A DNA stretch of 9,548 bases from Cyanobium sp. M55B138 (GCA_018400215.1 JAGYNF010000048.1:1-9548); one strand, 5' to 3'; shown: positions 1-6,678, numbered from the stretch's first letter. Notes: generated from the letters alone by a model not told the origin. Made by a program: numbers and translations.

Positions 1-364
1 GATGGGCACGGTGGGGCGCATCGCCAACGGCGTGGCCCTCGACCTGGTGGAGCGGGCTGCCGATGTGCACCTCAAGGAGGCGCGGCCCCTGGTGATCTGC
101 CCCCGGGAGACCCCCTGGAGCCTGGTGCATCTGCGCAATCTCACCGCCCTGGCCGAGGCCGGGGCCCGCATCGCGCCGCCGGTGCCGGCCTGGTATCACC
201 AACCCCGCACGATTGAAGACATGGTCGACTTTCTGGTGGTGCGGATCTTTGACCTGCTGGGCTACGACCTGGGTCAGCTGCGCCGCTGGCAGGGCCCGAT
301 CGACCCGGTTGACACCAACCCCGAGGGGGGTGCCCCCCTGGCCGGAGCCCTCTCCCCCCCCTGA
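1..364 (+). CDS. ubiX: Flavin prenyltransferase UbiX, C-terminal part (5' end outside window)
   Basis: UbiX joins a dimethylallyl group to FMN, giving the prenylated flavin cofactor used by UbiD-type decarboxylases. The 120 visible residues are the C-terminal part of a protein usually near 190-210 residues; the Met at position 2 is internal ([13 protein letters not shown] segment), so the gene begins before the window. Conserved parts seen are [13 protein letters not shown] at residues 34-46, the [11 protein letters not shown] segment at 58-68, and VVRIFDLLG at 79-87. Lys25, Tyr65 and Arg81 have the same spacing (40 and 16) as Lys129, Tyr169 and Arg185 that bind the flavin and prenyl phosphate in Pseudomonas UbiX. 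The tail RRWQG followed by a Pro/Gly-rich stretch is variable. The next gene follows in the same frame after TGA and one codon, so co-transcription is likely. No UbiD gene is visible here. Confidence 0.93.
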   Translation, partial: MGTVGRIANGVALDLVERAADVHLKEARPLVICPRETPWSLVHLRNLTALAEAGARIAPPVPAWYHQPRTIEDMVDFLVVRIFDLLGYDLGQLRRWQGPIDPVDTNPEGGAPLAGALSPP

Positions 365-367
365 GTT

Positions 368-880
368 TTGGCCCTGCTGCGCCAGCTGCTGCTGCTCCCT
401 TTGCTCGCCCCCCTGCTGGCGGTGATGCTGCTGGGTGCCATGAATCCCCGGCCCGCCGTGGGCCTGCGGCTGCTCACCTGGACCACCCCAGCCCTGCCGA
501 TCGGCGTGTGGATGCTGCTGGCCGCCGGCGGCGGCGGCATCCTCAGTGCCACGGCCACCGGGCTGGCCCTGCGCGGCGGTAGCGGCGAGCGGCTGCAGCG
601 CCAGGTGCGGCGCCCCCTCGAGGCCCAGGCGGCCTGGCAGGAGGAGGCCCCCTGGCCCGAGGAGTCGCCCTGGCCAGACGTCAAGGGCCCAGCGGCTGCC
701 GAGGCGGCGCCGCCCCCCGCCAGTGCCGGACCCAGCCGCGCCCCGGGTGAACCGGCCCCCACCGTGGAGGTGCCCTTCCGGGTGATCCATCGGGGCCAGA
801 CGCCACGGCCCCCCCGCTCCCCCGAACCAGCCGTCTCCGCGCCGGACGATTGGAGCAGCCCTGGGGAGGACGACTGGTGA
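368..880 (+). CDS. Two-helix membrane protein, LapA-like, with Pro-rich cytosolic tail
   Basis: Function unknown. The 170-residue product has a Leu-rich first membrane helix at about residues 6-25, a short NPRPAVGLRLLTW turn and strand, a second helix at about 43-68, then a long disordered tail rich in Pro, Ala, Glu and Trp. This N-terminal arrangement resembles LapA-domain (DUF1049) small membrane proteins; I infer that from pattern only. The tail has two close PW motifs (APWPEE, SPWPD at 94-104), a more ordered VEVPFRVIHRG segment at 133-143, and two DDW motifs near the C-terminus (160-162 and 168-170). The start is TTG, 3 bases after the ubiX stop. That stop is in the same frame, so no earlier start is possible, and the first downstream starts (GTG 422, ATG 425) would remove the first helix. 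It lies in the ubiX-to-acsF direction and is probably in one transcript with ubiX. Confidence 0.72.
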   Translation: MALLRQLLLLPLLAPLLAVMLLGAMNPRPAVGLRLLTWTTPALPIGVWMLLAAGGGGILSATATGLALRGGSGERLQRQVRRPLEAQAAWQEEAPWPEESPWPDVKGPAAAEAAPPPASAGPSRAPGEPAPTVEVPFRVIHRGQTPRPPRSPEPAVSAPDDWSSPGEDDW

Positions 881-887
881 TCAGCCT

Positions 888-906
888 GGCGCCGCTTTGG
901 CGCGGC
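888..906 (+). other. GC-rich inverted repeat between the LapA-like gene and the DUF2996-like gene
   Basis: The 85-base gap after the LapA-like gene holds two alternative short stems that share bases: GCGCC (889-893) with GGCGC (899-903), and GCCGC (891-895) with GCGGC (902-906). No T-run follows, so it is not a canonical terminator. Further along, an AT-richer patch (GATTAAAG, 927-934) is the only plausible promoter-like sequence before the next gene, but no -35 element accompanies it. Assignment to any function is weak. Confidence 0.25.
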
Positions 907-965
907 GGTGGCGCGGTGGTGGCCCCGATTAAAGTCCGATCAATCACGACAGGGGCCTGAGCCTG

Positions 966-1406
966 GTGAGCGACCCCACTCCTTCCCCCAGCCCAGCGGC
1001 CAAGCCGGCCCAACCGGGCCCAGCCGCCAAGCCGGCCAAGCCCCCAGCACCGGAGGATGCCCCCTTCTCCAGCTTCATCCCCGAGGCGTTGATCCCTGCC
1101 CTCAGCAAGGAAATCCGCGGCTATGGCGGCCCAGAGCCCGCCTTGCGCTTTGAGCAGGGCCCCATGCCGGTGGTGGGTGTCCCCTGTTGGATGGTGGTGG
1201 GGGAACTGCCCGGCGCCCGCCGCTTCTGGCTCTGCTTCACCAGCGACAACCTCAATGCGGCCAAGACCGTGGCCGTGGCTGAGGCGGGCTCTGAACCCAG
1301 TTTGCTGGAGTCGTTCCTGATCGACGAAAAGAAGATCACCCAGGCGCTGCTGGTCTCGCGGCTGGTGCAGCGCCTCAACGGCCAAAAGTGGCTAGGCCCC
1401 AACTGA
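966..1406 (+). CDS. DUF2996-like cyanobacterial protein
   Basis: A 146-residue soluble protein that I match to the cyanobacterial and plastid-lineage DUF2996 family from its C-terminal half: PFSSFIPEALIPAL at 33-46, a CWMVVGEL strand at 74-81, a FWLCFTSDNLNAAKTVA segment at 87-103, and a conserved end with LLESFLIDEKKIT at 113-125 and RLNGQKWL at 136-143. The biochemical role of the family is not established. The first 31 residues are disordered and made of a tandem PAAKPA repeat, so the folded part begins near residue 32. GTG at 966 is the first normal start after an in-frame TAA at 930; a weak AGGGG at 951-955 lies 10 bases before it. It ends 66 bases upstream of acsF on the same strand, which suggests, but does not prove, a link to pigment or thylakoid functions. 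Confidence 0.78.
   Translation: MSDPTPSPSPAAKPAQPGPAAKPAKPPAPEDAPFSSFIPEALIPALSKEIRGYGGPEPALRFEQGPMPVVGVPCWMVVGELPGARRFWLCFTSDNLNAAKTVAVAEAGSEPSLLESFLIDEKKITQALLVSRLVQRLNGQKWLGPN
993..1046 (+). repeat. 27-bp tandem repeat encoding PAAKPA units
   Basis: Two adjacent 27-base units (993-1019 and 1020-1046) encode PAAKPAQPG and PAAKPAKPP in the disordered N-terminus of the DUF2996-like protein. The DNA copies are clearly similar but not identical, so the duplication is not very recent, or selection has acted on an Ala/Pro/Lys linker. Confidence 0.6.
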
Positions 1407-1437
1407 GCCCCTCAGGCGACGCCGCCCGGAACGCCCC

Positions 1438-1453
1438 TACGATGCTGGCATCG
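1438..1453 (+). promoter_or_regulatory. Possible acsF promoter -10 box and overlapping palindrome
   Basis: TACGAT at 1438-1443 matches four of six bases of a -10 consensus, 30 bases before the preferred acsF start. A perfect 14-base inverted repeat, CGATGC-TG-GCATCG (1440-1453), overlaps it and would span the expected transcription start. No good -35 element is visible 17 bases upstream, which is not unusual for cyanobacterial promoters that depend on an activator. The placement suits an operator or start-site element for acsF, but this is inference from position and symmetry alone. Confidence 0.35.
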
Positions 1454-1472
1454 CTCCGTGTCGCTCGCCTCG

Positions 1473-2591
1473 ATGGTGCCCCCAACCGCAGTTGCCAACC
1501 CCGGCCAGTCCAGCCAACAAACCGGCCAGCAAGTCGGCCCGGCCAATCCTGACGGCCCGGCCACCAAGGAGCCTGCCAAGGACACCATCCTCACGCCGCG
1601 TTTTTACACCACGGATTTCGACGCCATGGCGGCGATGGATCTGCGGCCCAATGAGGTGGAGCTGGAGGCGATCTGCGAGGAGTTCCGCAAGGATTACAAC
1701 CGTCACCACTTTGTGCGCAACGGCGAGTTCGACGGTGCGGCCGAGAAGCTCGACCCCGAGACCCGCAAGGTGTTTGTGGAATTCCTGGAGCAGAGCTGCA
1801 CCTCGGAATTTTCCGGCTTCCTGCTCTACAAGGAACTGAGCCGCCGCATCAAAACCAAAAACCCCCTGCTGGCCGAGTGCTTTGCCCACATGGCCCGCGA
1901 TGAGGCCCGCCACGCCGGCTTCCTCAACAAGGCCATGGGCGATTTCGACCTGCAGCTCGACCTGGGCTTCCTCACCGCCAACAAGGCCTACACCTTCTTC
2001 AAGCCGAAGTTCATCTTCTACGCCACCTACCTGAGCGAGAAGATCGGCTATTGGCGCTACATCGCCATCTATCGCCACCTCGAGCAGCACCCCGAGAGCA
2101 AGATCTTCCCGATCTTCAACTTCTTCGAAAACTGGTGCCAGGACGAAAACCGCCACGGCGACTTCTTTGATGCCCTGATGAGGGCCCAGCCCGACACGGT
2201 GCGCGGCTTCCGGGCCCGGCTCTGGTGTCGCTTCTTCCTGCTGGCCGTGTTCGCCACGATGTACGTGCGCGACGTGGCCCGCAAGGAGTTCTATGGGGCC
2301 CTGGGCTTGGATGCCCGCACCTACGACAAGGTGGTGATCGAGAAAACCAACGAGACCTCCGCCCGGGTCTTCCCCGTGGTGCTCGACGTGCAGAACCCCC
2401 TCTTCTGGGAGCGGCTGGAGCGGCTGGTGCAGAACAACGCCCAGCTCAGCGCCGCCGATGCCAGCGGCGCCCCAGCGCCGATCAAGGCCCTGCGCAAGCT
2501 GCCCTACTGGGCGGCCAACGGCCTGGAGATGGCCAAGTTGTTCCTGATGAAGCCGATCCGCAGCGAGCAGTTCCAGCCGGCCGTGCGCTGA
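1473..2591 (+). CDS. acsF: Mg-protoporphyrin IX monomethyl ester (oxidative) cyclase AcsF
   Basis: AcsF is the oxygen-dependent diiron cyclase that forms the isocyclic E ring in chlorophyll synthesis, turning Mg-protoporphyrin IX monomethyl ester into protochlorophyllide (divinyl form) at the thylakoid membrane. Known cyanobacterial enzymes also need Ycf54, which is not in this window. The 372-residue product has the usual length and strongly conserved sequence: [14 protein letters not shown] near residues 36-49, [13 protein letters not shown] at 104-116, and the two diiron ExxH motifs in ARDEARH (143-147 for DEARH) and QDENRH (224-228 for DENRH). I chose ATG 1473, giving the MVPPTAVA start typical of picocyanobacterial AcsF. 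GTG 1458 is in frame and would add five residues (MSLAS). Neither has a Shine-Dalgarno site. The variable Gln/Pro-rich segment at residues 9-33 is disordered. A palindrome lies just upstream. Confidence 0.97.
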   Translation: MVPPTAVANPGQSSQQTGQQVGPANPDGPATKEPAKDTILTPRFYTTDFDAMAAMDLRPNEVELEAICEEFRKDYNRHHFVRNGEFDGAAEKLDPETRKVFVEFLEQSCTSEFSGFLLYKELSRRIKTKNPLLAECFAHMARDEARHAGFLNKAMGDFDLQLDLGFLTANKAYTFFKPKFIFYATYLSEKIGYWRYIAIYRHLEQHPESKIFPIFNFFENWCQDENRHGDFFDALMRAQPDTVRGFRARLWCRFFLLAVFATMYVRDVARKEFYGALGLDARTYDKVVIEKTNETSARVFPVVLDVQNPLFWERLERLVQNNAQLSAADASGAPAPIKALRKLPYWAANGLEMAKLFLMKPIRSEQFQPAVR

Positions 2592-2637
2592 ACAGGCGGC
2601 CCCCGCACGGTCCACCCCCACACCACTCCCCCACCCG

Positions 2638-4068
2638 ATGGTCGTCTCCACCGCCGCACCGGTTTTGCAGCAACTTGATGCCAGCTGGACATCCCGGCTT
2701 GAACCCCTGCTGGCGGCGGGGCAGGCCGCCGGTGCCGATCTGGTGGAGGTGTTTTTAGAGCGCACCGACCATCTGGGCGTGCTGGCCGAACAGGACGACA
2801 TCACCAGCGTGAGCCCGGCCTTCGGCATGGGGGCGGGCCTGCGGGTGTTCCGCGGCCTGCGGGATGGCTTTGTGAGCACCAACGACCTCAGCGCAGCGGG
2901 CCTGCTCGATGCCCTCGACCAGGCCCTGGGGATGCTGGGGCTGGAGCGCTCCAGCCTGGGCCGGGGCAGCTTTGCCGGCCTGGCGCCGCTGCGCGACCAC
3001 GGCGACACCAAGGCCGACTGGCTGGCCCGCTGCCCAGAACTGGCCGATGCCACCGGCCGGCTCCTTCAGGGCACGGCGGCGCTGCAGCGGCAGGGGAAGC
3101 ATCTGCAGGTGCGCCGCGGCAGCTATGCCCGCGACTGGCAAGAGGTGCTGGTGGCCGCCAGCGACGGCACCTTCGCCCGTGACGTGCGGCTGCACCAATC
3201 CCTCGGCCTCAGCGTGCTGGCCGCCGACGGCGACCACCGCTCCAGCATTGGCCGCCGCTACGGCAGCCAGGGCCGCCCCGAGCATCTGCTGCGCTGGGAT
3301 GGGGAAGCCAGCGCCCGCGAGGTGTGCGACAGCGCCAGCACCATGCTCTACGCCGACTACGTGGAGGCGGGCCAGATGCCGGCGGTGCTGGCCAATCGCT
3401 TCGGCGGCGTGATCTTCCACGAGGCCTGCGGCCACCTGCTGGAAACCACCCAGGTGGAACGGGGCACCACCCCCTTTGCCGAGATGGTGGGCGAGCCGAT
3501 CGCCCATGAAGCCGTGACGGCGATCGATGAGGGCCTCAGCGATGGCGCCTTTGGCTCCCTCTCGATGGACGACGAGGGCATGGAGCCCCAGCGCACCGTG
3601 TTGATCGAAAACGGCGTCCTCAAGCGCTTCCTCTCCGATCGGGCCGGCGAACTGCGCACCGGCCATGGCCGCACCGGCAGCGGCCGGCGCCAGAGCCACA
3701 ACTTCGCCGCCGCCAGCCGCATGCGCAACACCTACATCGCCGCCGGCCCCCACACCCCGGACGATCTGATCGCCTCGGTCGACCGGGGCCTGTATTGCAA
3801 GTCGATGGGGGGCGGCAGCGTGGGGCCCACCGGCCAGTTCAACTTCGCCGTGGAGGAGGGCTACCTGATCGAAAATGGCCAGCTCACCAAACCGGTGAAG
3901 GGGGCCACCCTGATCGGCGAGGCCAAGGAGGTGATGCCGCGCATCTCCATGTGCGCCAACGACCTCGATCTGGCGGCGGGCTTCTGCGGCTCGGTGAGCG
4001 GCAGCGTGTTCGTGACCGTGGGCCAGCCCCACATCAAGGTGGAGTCGATCACCGTGGGGGGCCGCTGA
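2638..4068 (+). CDS. tldD: TldD, catalytic zinc metalloprotease subunit of TldD/E
   Basis: TldD is the metal-binding subunit of the TldD/TldE heterodimer, a cytosolic protease that cuts unfolded or leader-bearing peptides (in enterobacteria, microcin B17 maturation and CcdA degradation). The 476-residue product has normal family length. The catalytic HExxxH is HEACGH at residues 261-266, followed by [27 protein letters not shown] sequence, and the third zinc ligand is expected at Cys450 in [11 protein letters not shown]-terminal [12 protein letters not shown] is typical. ATG 2638 gives a sensible N-terminus, but no Shine-Dalgarno site exists; the 26 bases at 2611-2636 contain no G at all. It follows acsF by 46 bases and precedes pmbA by 2. 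No peptide precursor gene is seen nearby, so a housekeeping role is the simplest reading. Confidence 0.96.
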   Translation: MVVSTAAPVLQQLDASWTSRLEPLLAAGQAAGADLVEVFLERTDHLGVLAEQDDITSVSPAFGMGAGLRVFRGLRDGFVSTNDLSAAGLLDALDQALGMLGLERSSLGRGSFAGLAPLRDHGDTKADWLARCPELADATGRLLQGTAALQRQGKHLQVRRGSYARDWQEVLVAASDGTFARDVRLHQSLGLSVLAADGDHRSSIGRRYGSQGRPEHLLRWDGEASAREVCDSASTMLYADYVEAGQMPAVLANRFGGVIFHEACGHLLETTQVERGTTPFAEMVGEPIAHEAVTAIDEGLSDGAFGSLSMDDEGMEPQRTVLIENGVLKRFLSDRAGELRTGHGRTGSGRRQSHNFAAASRMRNTYIAAGPHTPDDLIASVDRGLYCKSMGGGSVGPTGQFNFAVEEGYLIENGQLTKPVKGATLIGEAKEVMPRISMCANDLDLAAGFCGSVSGSVFVTVGQPHIKVESITVGGR

Positions 4069-4070
4069 GC

Positions 4071-5468
4071 ATGACCAGCTCCAACACCACCACCCCGAAC
4101 GCCACCACCCTCAACGCCGAGACCCTGCGCAGCAGGCTGGAACACCTGGCCGCCCGCCACGGCATTGGCCAATGGGATCTGGGCGCCTCCTGCAGCACCG
4201 ACACCTCCGTGCAGGTGGACCGCGGCGAAGCCAAGCAGATGAAGGGGGCCCAGCGCAGTGCGATCACCGTGCGGGTGTGGAACGGTGATGGCCTGGTGGG
4301 CATCACCAGCACGTCGGATCTGAGCGACAGCGGCCTGGAGAAAGCCCTCAGCGGCGCCAAGGCCGCCAGCGCCTTCGGCAATCCGGACGACACCCCCGCC
4401 TTCTCTCCCCTGGCCACGGCCCCCCTACCGGCCCTGGAGCAGCCCATCCAGCCCGCCCGCCCAATCCTGGAGCTGCTCGACACGCTCAAGCAGGCCGAAC
4501 GCGCGCTGCTGGAACGCCACGGTGCCATCAGCACCGTGCCCTACAACGGCCTGGCCCAACGCCGCAGTGAGCGCGTCTACCTCAACAGCGATGGGGCCTG
4601 CCGCGAGCAGCGCTTGAGCACGGCGAGCCTCTACCTCTATGCCCGGGCCGAGGAAACGGGCCGCAAGCCCCGCAGTGGCGGCAGCGTGCGCCTGGCCTAC
4701 GGCGTCGACGACCTCGATGTGGCGGGCTGCATCAGCGAGGCGGCCGAACGCACCATCAGCCATCTCAACTACGCCCCCATCGACACCGGGCACTACACCT
4801 GCGTGTTCAGCCCGGAGGCGTTTCTGGATTTGGTGGGGGCCTTCTCCAGCCTGTTCAACGCCCGCGCCGTGCTCGATGGCGTCAGCCTCAGCAGCCGCGA
4901 CTCCCTCGGCCAGGCCCTGGCGGTGCCCTTCCTCTCCATCCACGACAACGGCCTGCACCCCGGCAACATCGGCGCCTCCAGCTTCGACGGCGAGGGCACA
5001 CCCACCCGCCGCCTGGCCCTGCTGGAGGACGGCATCCTGCGCCACTTCCTCCATTCCGAAGCCACGGCGCGGGCCTTTGGCGTGGCCCCCACCGGCCATG
5101 CCGGCCTGGGGGCCAAGGTGTCGGTGGGCCCGGACTGGTTCGAGGTGGGGCCCAGCCCCGGCAGTGGCGGCGGGCAGCAGGGCCTGGATCGCACCGGCGG
5201 CAGCGATGGCCGCGGCCTGGTGCTGATCGATTCCCTCTCCGCCCTGCATGCCGGCGTCAAGGCCAGCCAGGGATCCTTCTCCCTGCCCTTCGACGGCTGG
5301 CTGATCCGTGATGGCGAGGCCCGCTCGATCGAGGCGGCGACGGTAGCCGGTGATATCCGCCAGGTGTTGCAGGGGATCATTGGCTTTGAGGGGGAGGCGA
5401 AGATCACCCCCGATGGCCTCTGCCCCCACGTGTGGGTCGAGGGGCTCTCGATCACCGGCGAAGCCTGA
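4071..5468 (+). CDS. pmbA: TldE/PmbA, non-catalytic partner of TldD
   Basis: This 465-residue protein is the PmbA/TldE partner. It shares the TldD fold but carries no HExxxH, as expected for this subunit, which helps form the peptide channel and positions substrate. Family features are the N-terminal VDRGEAKQMKGAQRSAITVRV region (about residues 46-66), the GHYTCVFSPEAFLDLVGAFSS region (about 240-260), and a C-terminal LHAGVKASQGSFSLPFDGWLI segment after residue 390. A Gly/Ser/Asp-rich low-complexity stretch at 361-382 looks like a lineage-specific surface loop. ATG 4071 lies 2 bases after the tldD stop, so translation is likely coupled; a G-run at 4054-4060 could serve as a weak ribosome contact. 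The same frame is open further upstream over the end of tldD, but that is a shadow and not a longer N-terminus. Confidence 0.93.
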   Translation: MTSSNTTTPNATTLNAETLRSRLEHLAARHGIGQWDLGASCSTDTSVQVDRGEAKQMKGAQRSAITVRVWNGDGLVGITSTSDLSDSGLEKALSGAKAASAFGNPDDTPAFSPLATAPLPALEQPIQPARPILELLDTLKQAERALLERHGAISTVPYNGLAQRRSERVYLNSDGACREQRLSTASLYLYARAEETGRKPRSGGSVRLAYGVDDLDVAGCISEAAERTISHLNYAPIDTGHYTCVFSPEAFLDLVGAFSSLFNARAVLDGVSLSSRDSLGQALAVPFLSIHDNGLHPGNIGASSFDGEGTPTRRLALLEDGILRHFLHSEATARAFGVAPTGHAGLGAKVSVGPDWFEVGPSPGSGGGQQGLDRTGGSDGRGLVLIDSLSALHAGVKASQGSFSLPFDGWLIRDGEARSIEAATVAGDIRQVLQGIIGFEGEAKITPDGLCPHVWVEGLSITGEA

Positions 5469-5489
5469 GGCCGGCCCCTTGACCCGGCC
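5469..5489 (+). other. Inverted repeat filling the pmbA-fmt gap
   Basis: The whole 21-base gap is a possible hairpin: GGCCGG (5469-5474), a 9-base loop, and CCGGCC (5484-5489), which touches the ATG of fmt. No Shine-Dalgarno motif is present. If it forms in RNA it would hinder initiation at fmt unless ribosomes finishing pmbA open it, so it may enforce translational coupling. Chance GC-rich pairing is the alternative. Confidence 0.35.
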
Positions 5490-6506
5490 ATGAAGATCCT
5501 GTTCTGGGGCACCCCGGCCTACGCGGTCCCCAGCCTCGAGGCCCTGGTGGCCGCCGGCCATCAACTGGTGGGGGTGGTGAGCCAGCCCGACCGGCGCCGG
5601 GGCCGAGGCAAGGCCCTGCTGCCCAGTGCGGTGAAGGCACGGGCCCTGGAGCTGGGCATCCCCGTGTTCACACCGGAGCGCATCCGCCGCGAACCGCACA
5701 CCCAGGCCGCCCTGGCGGCCCTGGCCGCCGACCTCTCCGTGGTGGTGGCCTTTGGCCAGCTGCTGCCACCCCAGGTGCTGGCCCAGCCGCCGCTGGGCTG
5801 CTGGAACGGCCATGGCTCGCTGCTGCCCCGCTGGCGTGGGGCCGCACCGATCCAGTGGAGCCTGATCGCGGGCGACCGCGAAACCGGCGTGGGGATCATG
5901 GCGATGGAGGCGGGTCTGGATACGGGCCCGGTGCTGCTTGAGCGCACCATCCCGATTGGTGAGCTGGAGAACGCCGCCCAGCTGGGGGAACGGCTGGCGC
6001 ACCTCACCGCCGAGCTGCTGGTGGAGGCCCTGCCCCGCATTGCCGCAGCCGGAACCGGGCCGGAGGCCGAACGGCTGGCACGGCTGGGGGTACGGCCGCA
6101 ACCGCAGCAGGGCATGACCTACGCCCGCCTGCTCAACAAAGACGACTACGCCATCGACTGGCGCCAATCGGCCCTGGCGATCCATCGCCGGGTGATGGGG
6201 CTCTACCCCGGAGCCCACACCGACTGGCAGGGCCAGCGCCTGAAGCTGCTCGCCACCGAACCCCTGGTGCCGCAACTGGGGGCCAGGGCGGCGGAACCCG
6301 GCACCGTGCTGACCTGTGGAGCCGACCAGGGGCTGGTGGTGGCGACGGCAGATCGTCCCCTGCTGATCCGCCAGGCCCAACTGGCCGGCAAGGGGCCCTG
6401 CGCTGGCCAGGCCCTGTTGCAGCAGCTTGGCGCCCGGGTGGGCGATCAGCTGCCCATCGGCTCGGGGGCTGGCTGCGCCGAGCCCCCAGCCTCAGACTTG
6501 CGGTAG
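5490..6506 (+). CDS. fmt: Methionyl-tRNA formyltransferase
   Basis: Fmt transfers a formyl group from 10-formyltetrahydrofolate to Met-tRNAi, producing the fMet-tRNA used to start bacterial translation. The 338-residue product starts with MKILFWGTPAYAVPSLEAL, the Rossmann-like first strand and glycine loop. The catalytic triad is visible at the same numbers as in E. coli: Asn106 and His108 in WNGHGSLLPRWRGAAPIQ, and Asp144 in AGLDTGP. The PDRRRGRGKAL loop at 33-43 is the family's positively charged, tRNA-contacting loop. The C-terminal domain begins near residue 215 (MTYARLLNKDDYAIDW). It follows pmbA by 21 bases. Its last 61 bases overlap, tail to tail, the 3' end of a small gene on the other strand, and the final 20 residues or so (GSGAGCAEPPASDLR) are probably a variable tail. 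Confidence 0.97.
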   Translation: MKILFWGTPAYAVPSLEALVAAGHQLVGVVSQPDRRRGRGKALLPSAVKARALELGIPVFTPERIRREPHTQAALAALAADLSVVVAFGQLLPPQVLAQPPLGCWNGHGSLLPRWRGAAPIQWSLIAGDRETGVGIMAMEAGLDTGPVLLERTIPIGELENAAQLGERLAHLTAELLVEALPRIAAAGTGPEAERLARLGVRPQPQQGMTYARLLNKDDYAIDWRQSALAIHRRVMGLYPGAHTDWQGQRLKLLATEPLVPQLGARAAEPGTVLTCGADQGLVVATADRPLLIRQAQLAGKGPCAGQALLQQLGARVGDQLPIGSGAGCAEPPASDLR

Positions 6507-6664
6507 AGGCCGTGCAACTCCTCGAGTTGGAGATGCACGGAACGCAGCTGTTCGCGGATGGGGGTGCTGTTCTCGATGCGCTCGAGGGACAGCAGCATCG
6601 ACTCGATCTGGCTCTTGCAGTTGATCAGCACGCGACATTGCGGTGATCCGGGCTCGTAGGGCAT
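6446..6664 (-). CDS. Small helical protein of unknown function
   Basis: I do not recognise this 72-residue protein with certainty. Residues 8-55 (SPQCRVLINCKSQIESMLLS onward, then IREQLRSVHLQLEELHGLYRK) read as two amphipathic helices broken at NSTP (32-35), like a short helical hairpin or coiled coil. Two cysteines lie at 10 and 16. The last 14 residues are Pro/Ala/Gly-rich. ATG 6664 is preferred because it lies after the helicase stop and has GGAGGAG at 6679-6685 upstream, although the spacing (14 bases) is long. ATG 6730 would give 94 residues and overlap the helicase end by 32 bases. It is probably co-transcribed with the helicase gene. Its coding tail overlaps the fmt 3' end convergently by 61 bases. 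That it is a real gene rests on the natural-looking helical sequence and start context. Confidence 0.65.
   Translation of the reverse strand: MPYEPGSPQCRVLINCKSQIESMLLSLERIENSTPIREQLRSVHLQLEELHGLYRKSEAGGSAQPAPEPMGS
6459..6491. terminator. Strong hairpin in the convergent fmt/small-gene overlap (possible terminator)
   Basis: Arms GGCT-(C)-GGGGGCT (6459-6470) and AGCCCCC-AGCC (6481-6491) form an 11-bp stem with one bulged C and a 10-base loop. It sits inside both coding ends, near the stops of fmt (6506) and of the small - strand gene (6446). No T-run follows on either strand, so it does not meet the classical intrinsic-terminator rule. It may still slow polymerase or protect 3' ends for both transcripts, since there is no spacer between the convergent genes to hold a separate terminator. 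Confidence 0.4.
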
Positions 6665-6678
6665 AGGTGGGGGTGACG

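Noticed and set aside
1437..3053. 538-codon open frame on the - strand opposite acsF and the start of tldD
   Set aside because: It overlaps the highly conserved acsF on the other strand and shows only low-complexity Val/Gly/Glu/His sequence; a composition shadow.
2755..4032. 425-codon open frame on the - strand opposite tldD
   Set aside because: Ala/Gly/His-rich product with no motif, entirely inside tldD, whose HEACGH and C-terminal motifs are clear.
3795..4070. N-terminal extension of TldE by 92 codons
   Set aside because: The extra part lies over the tldD 3' end in another frame and reads as Arg/Gly/His-rich noise; ATG 4071 gives the normal family length.
4071..5468. Missing HExxxH in the second TldD-like protein, suggesting a broken copy
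   Set aside because: TldE/PmbA naturally lacks the zinc site, and the gene is full length and next to an intact tldD.
4425..6380. 651-codon open frame on the - strand opposite pmbA and fmt
   Set aside because: It is antisense to two well-recognised genes and its product is His/Gly/Ala/Gln-rich without any domain. Long antisense frames are expected when third positions are almost all G or C.
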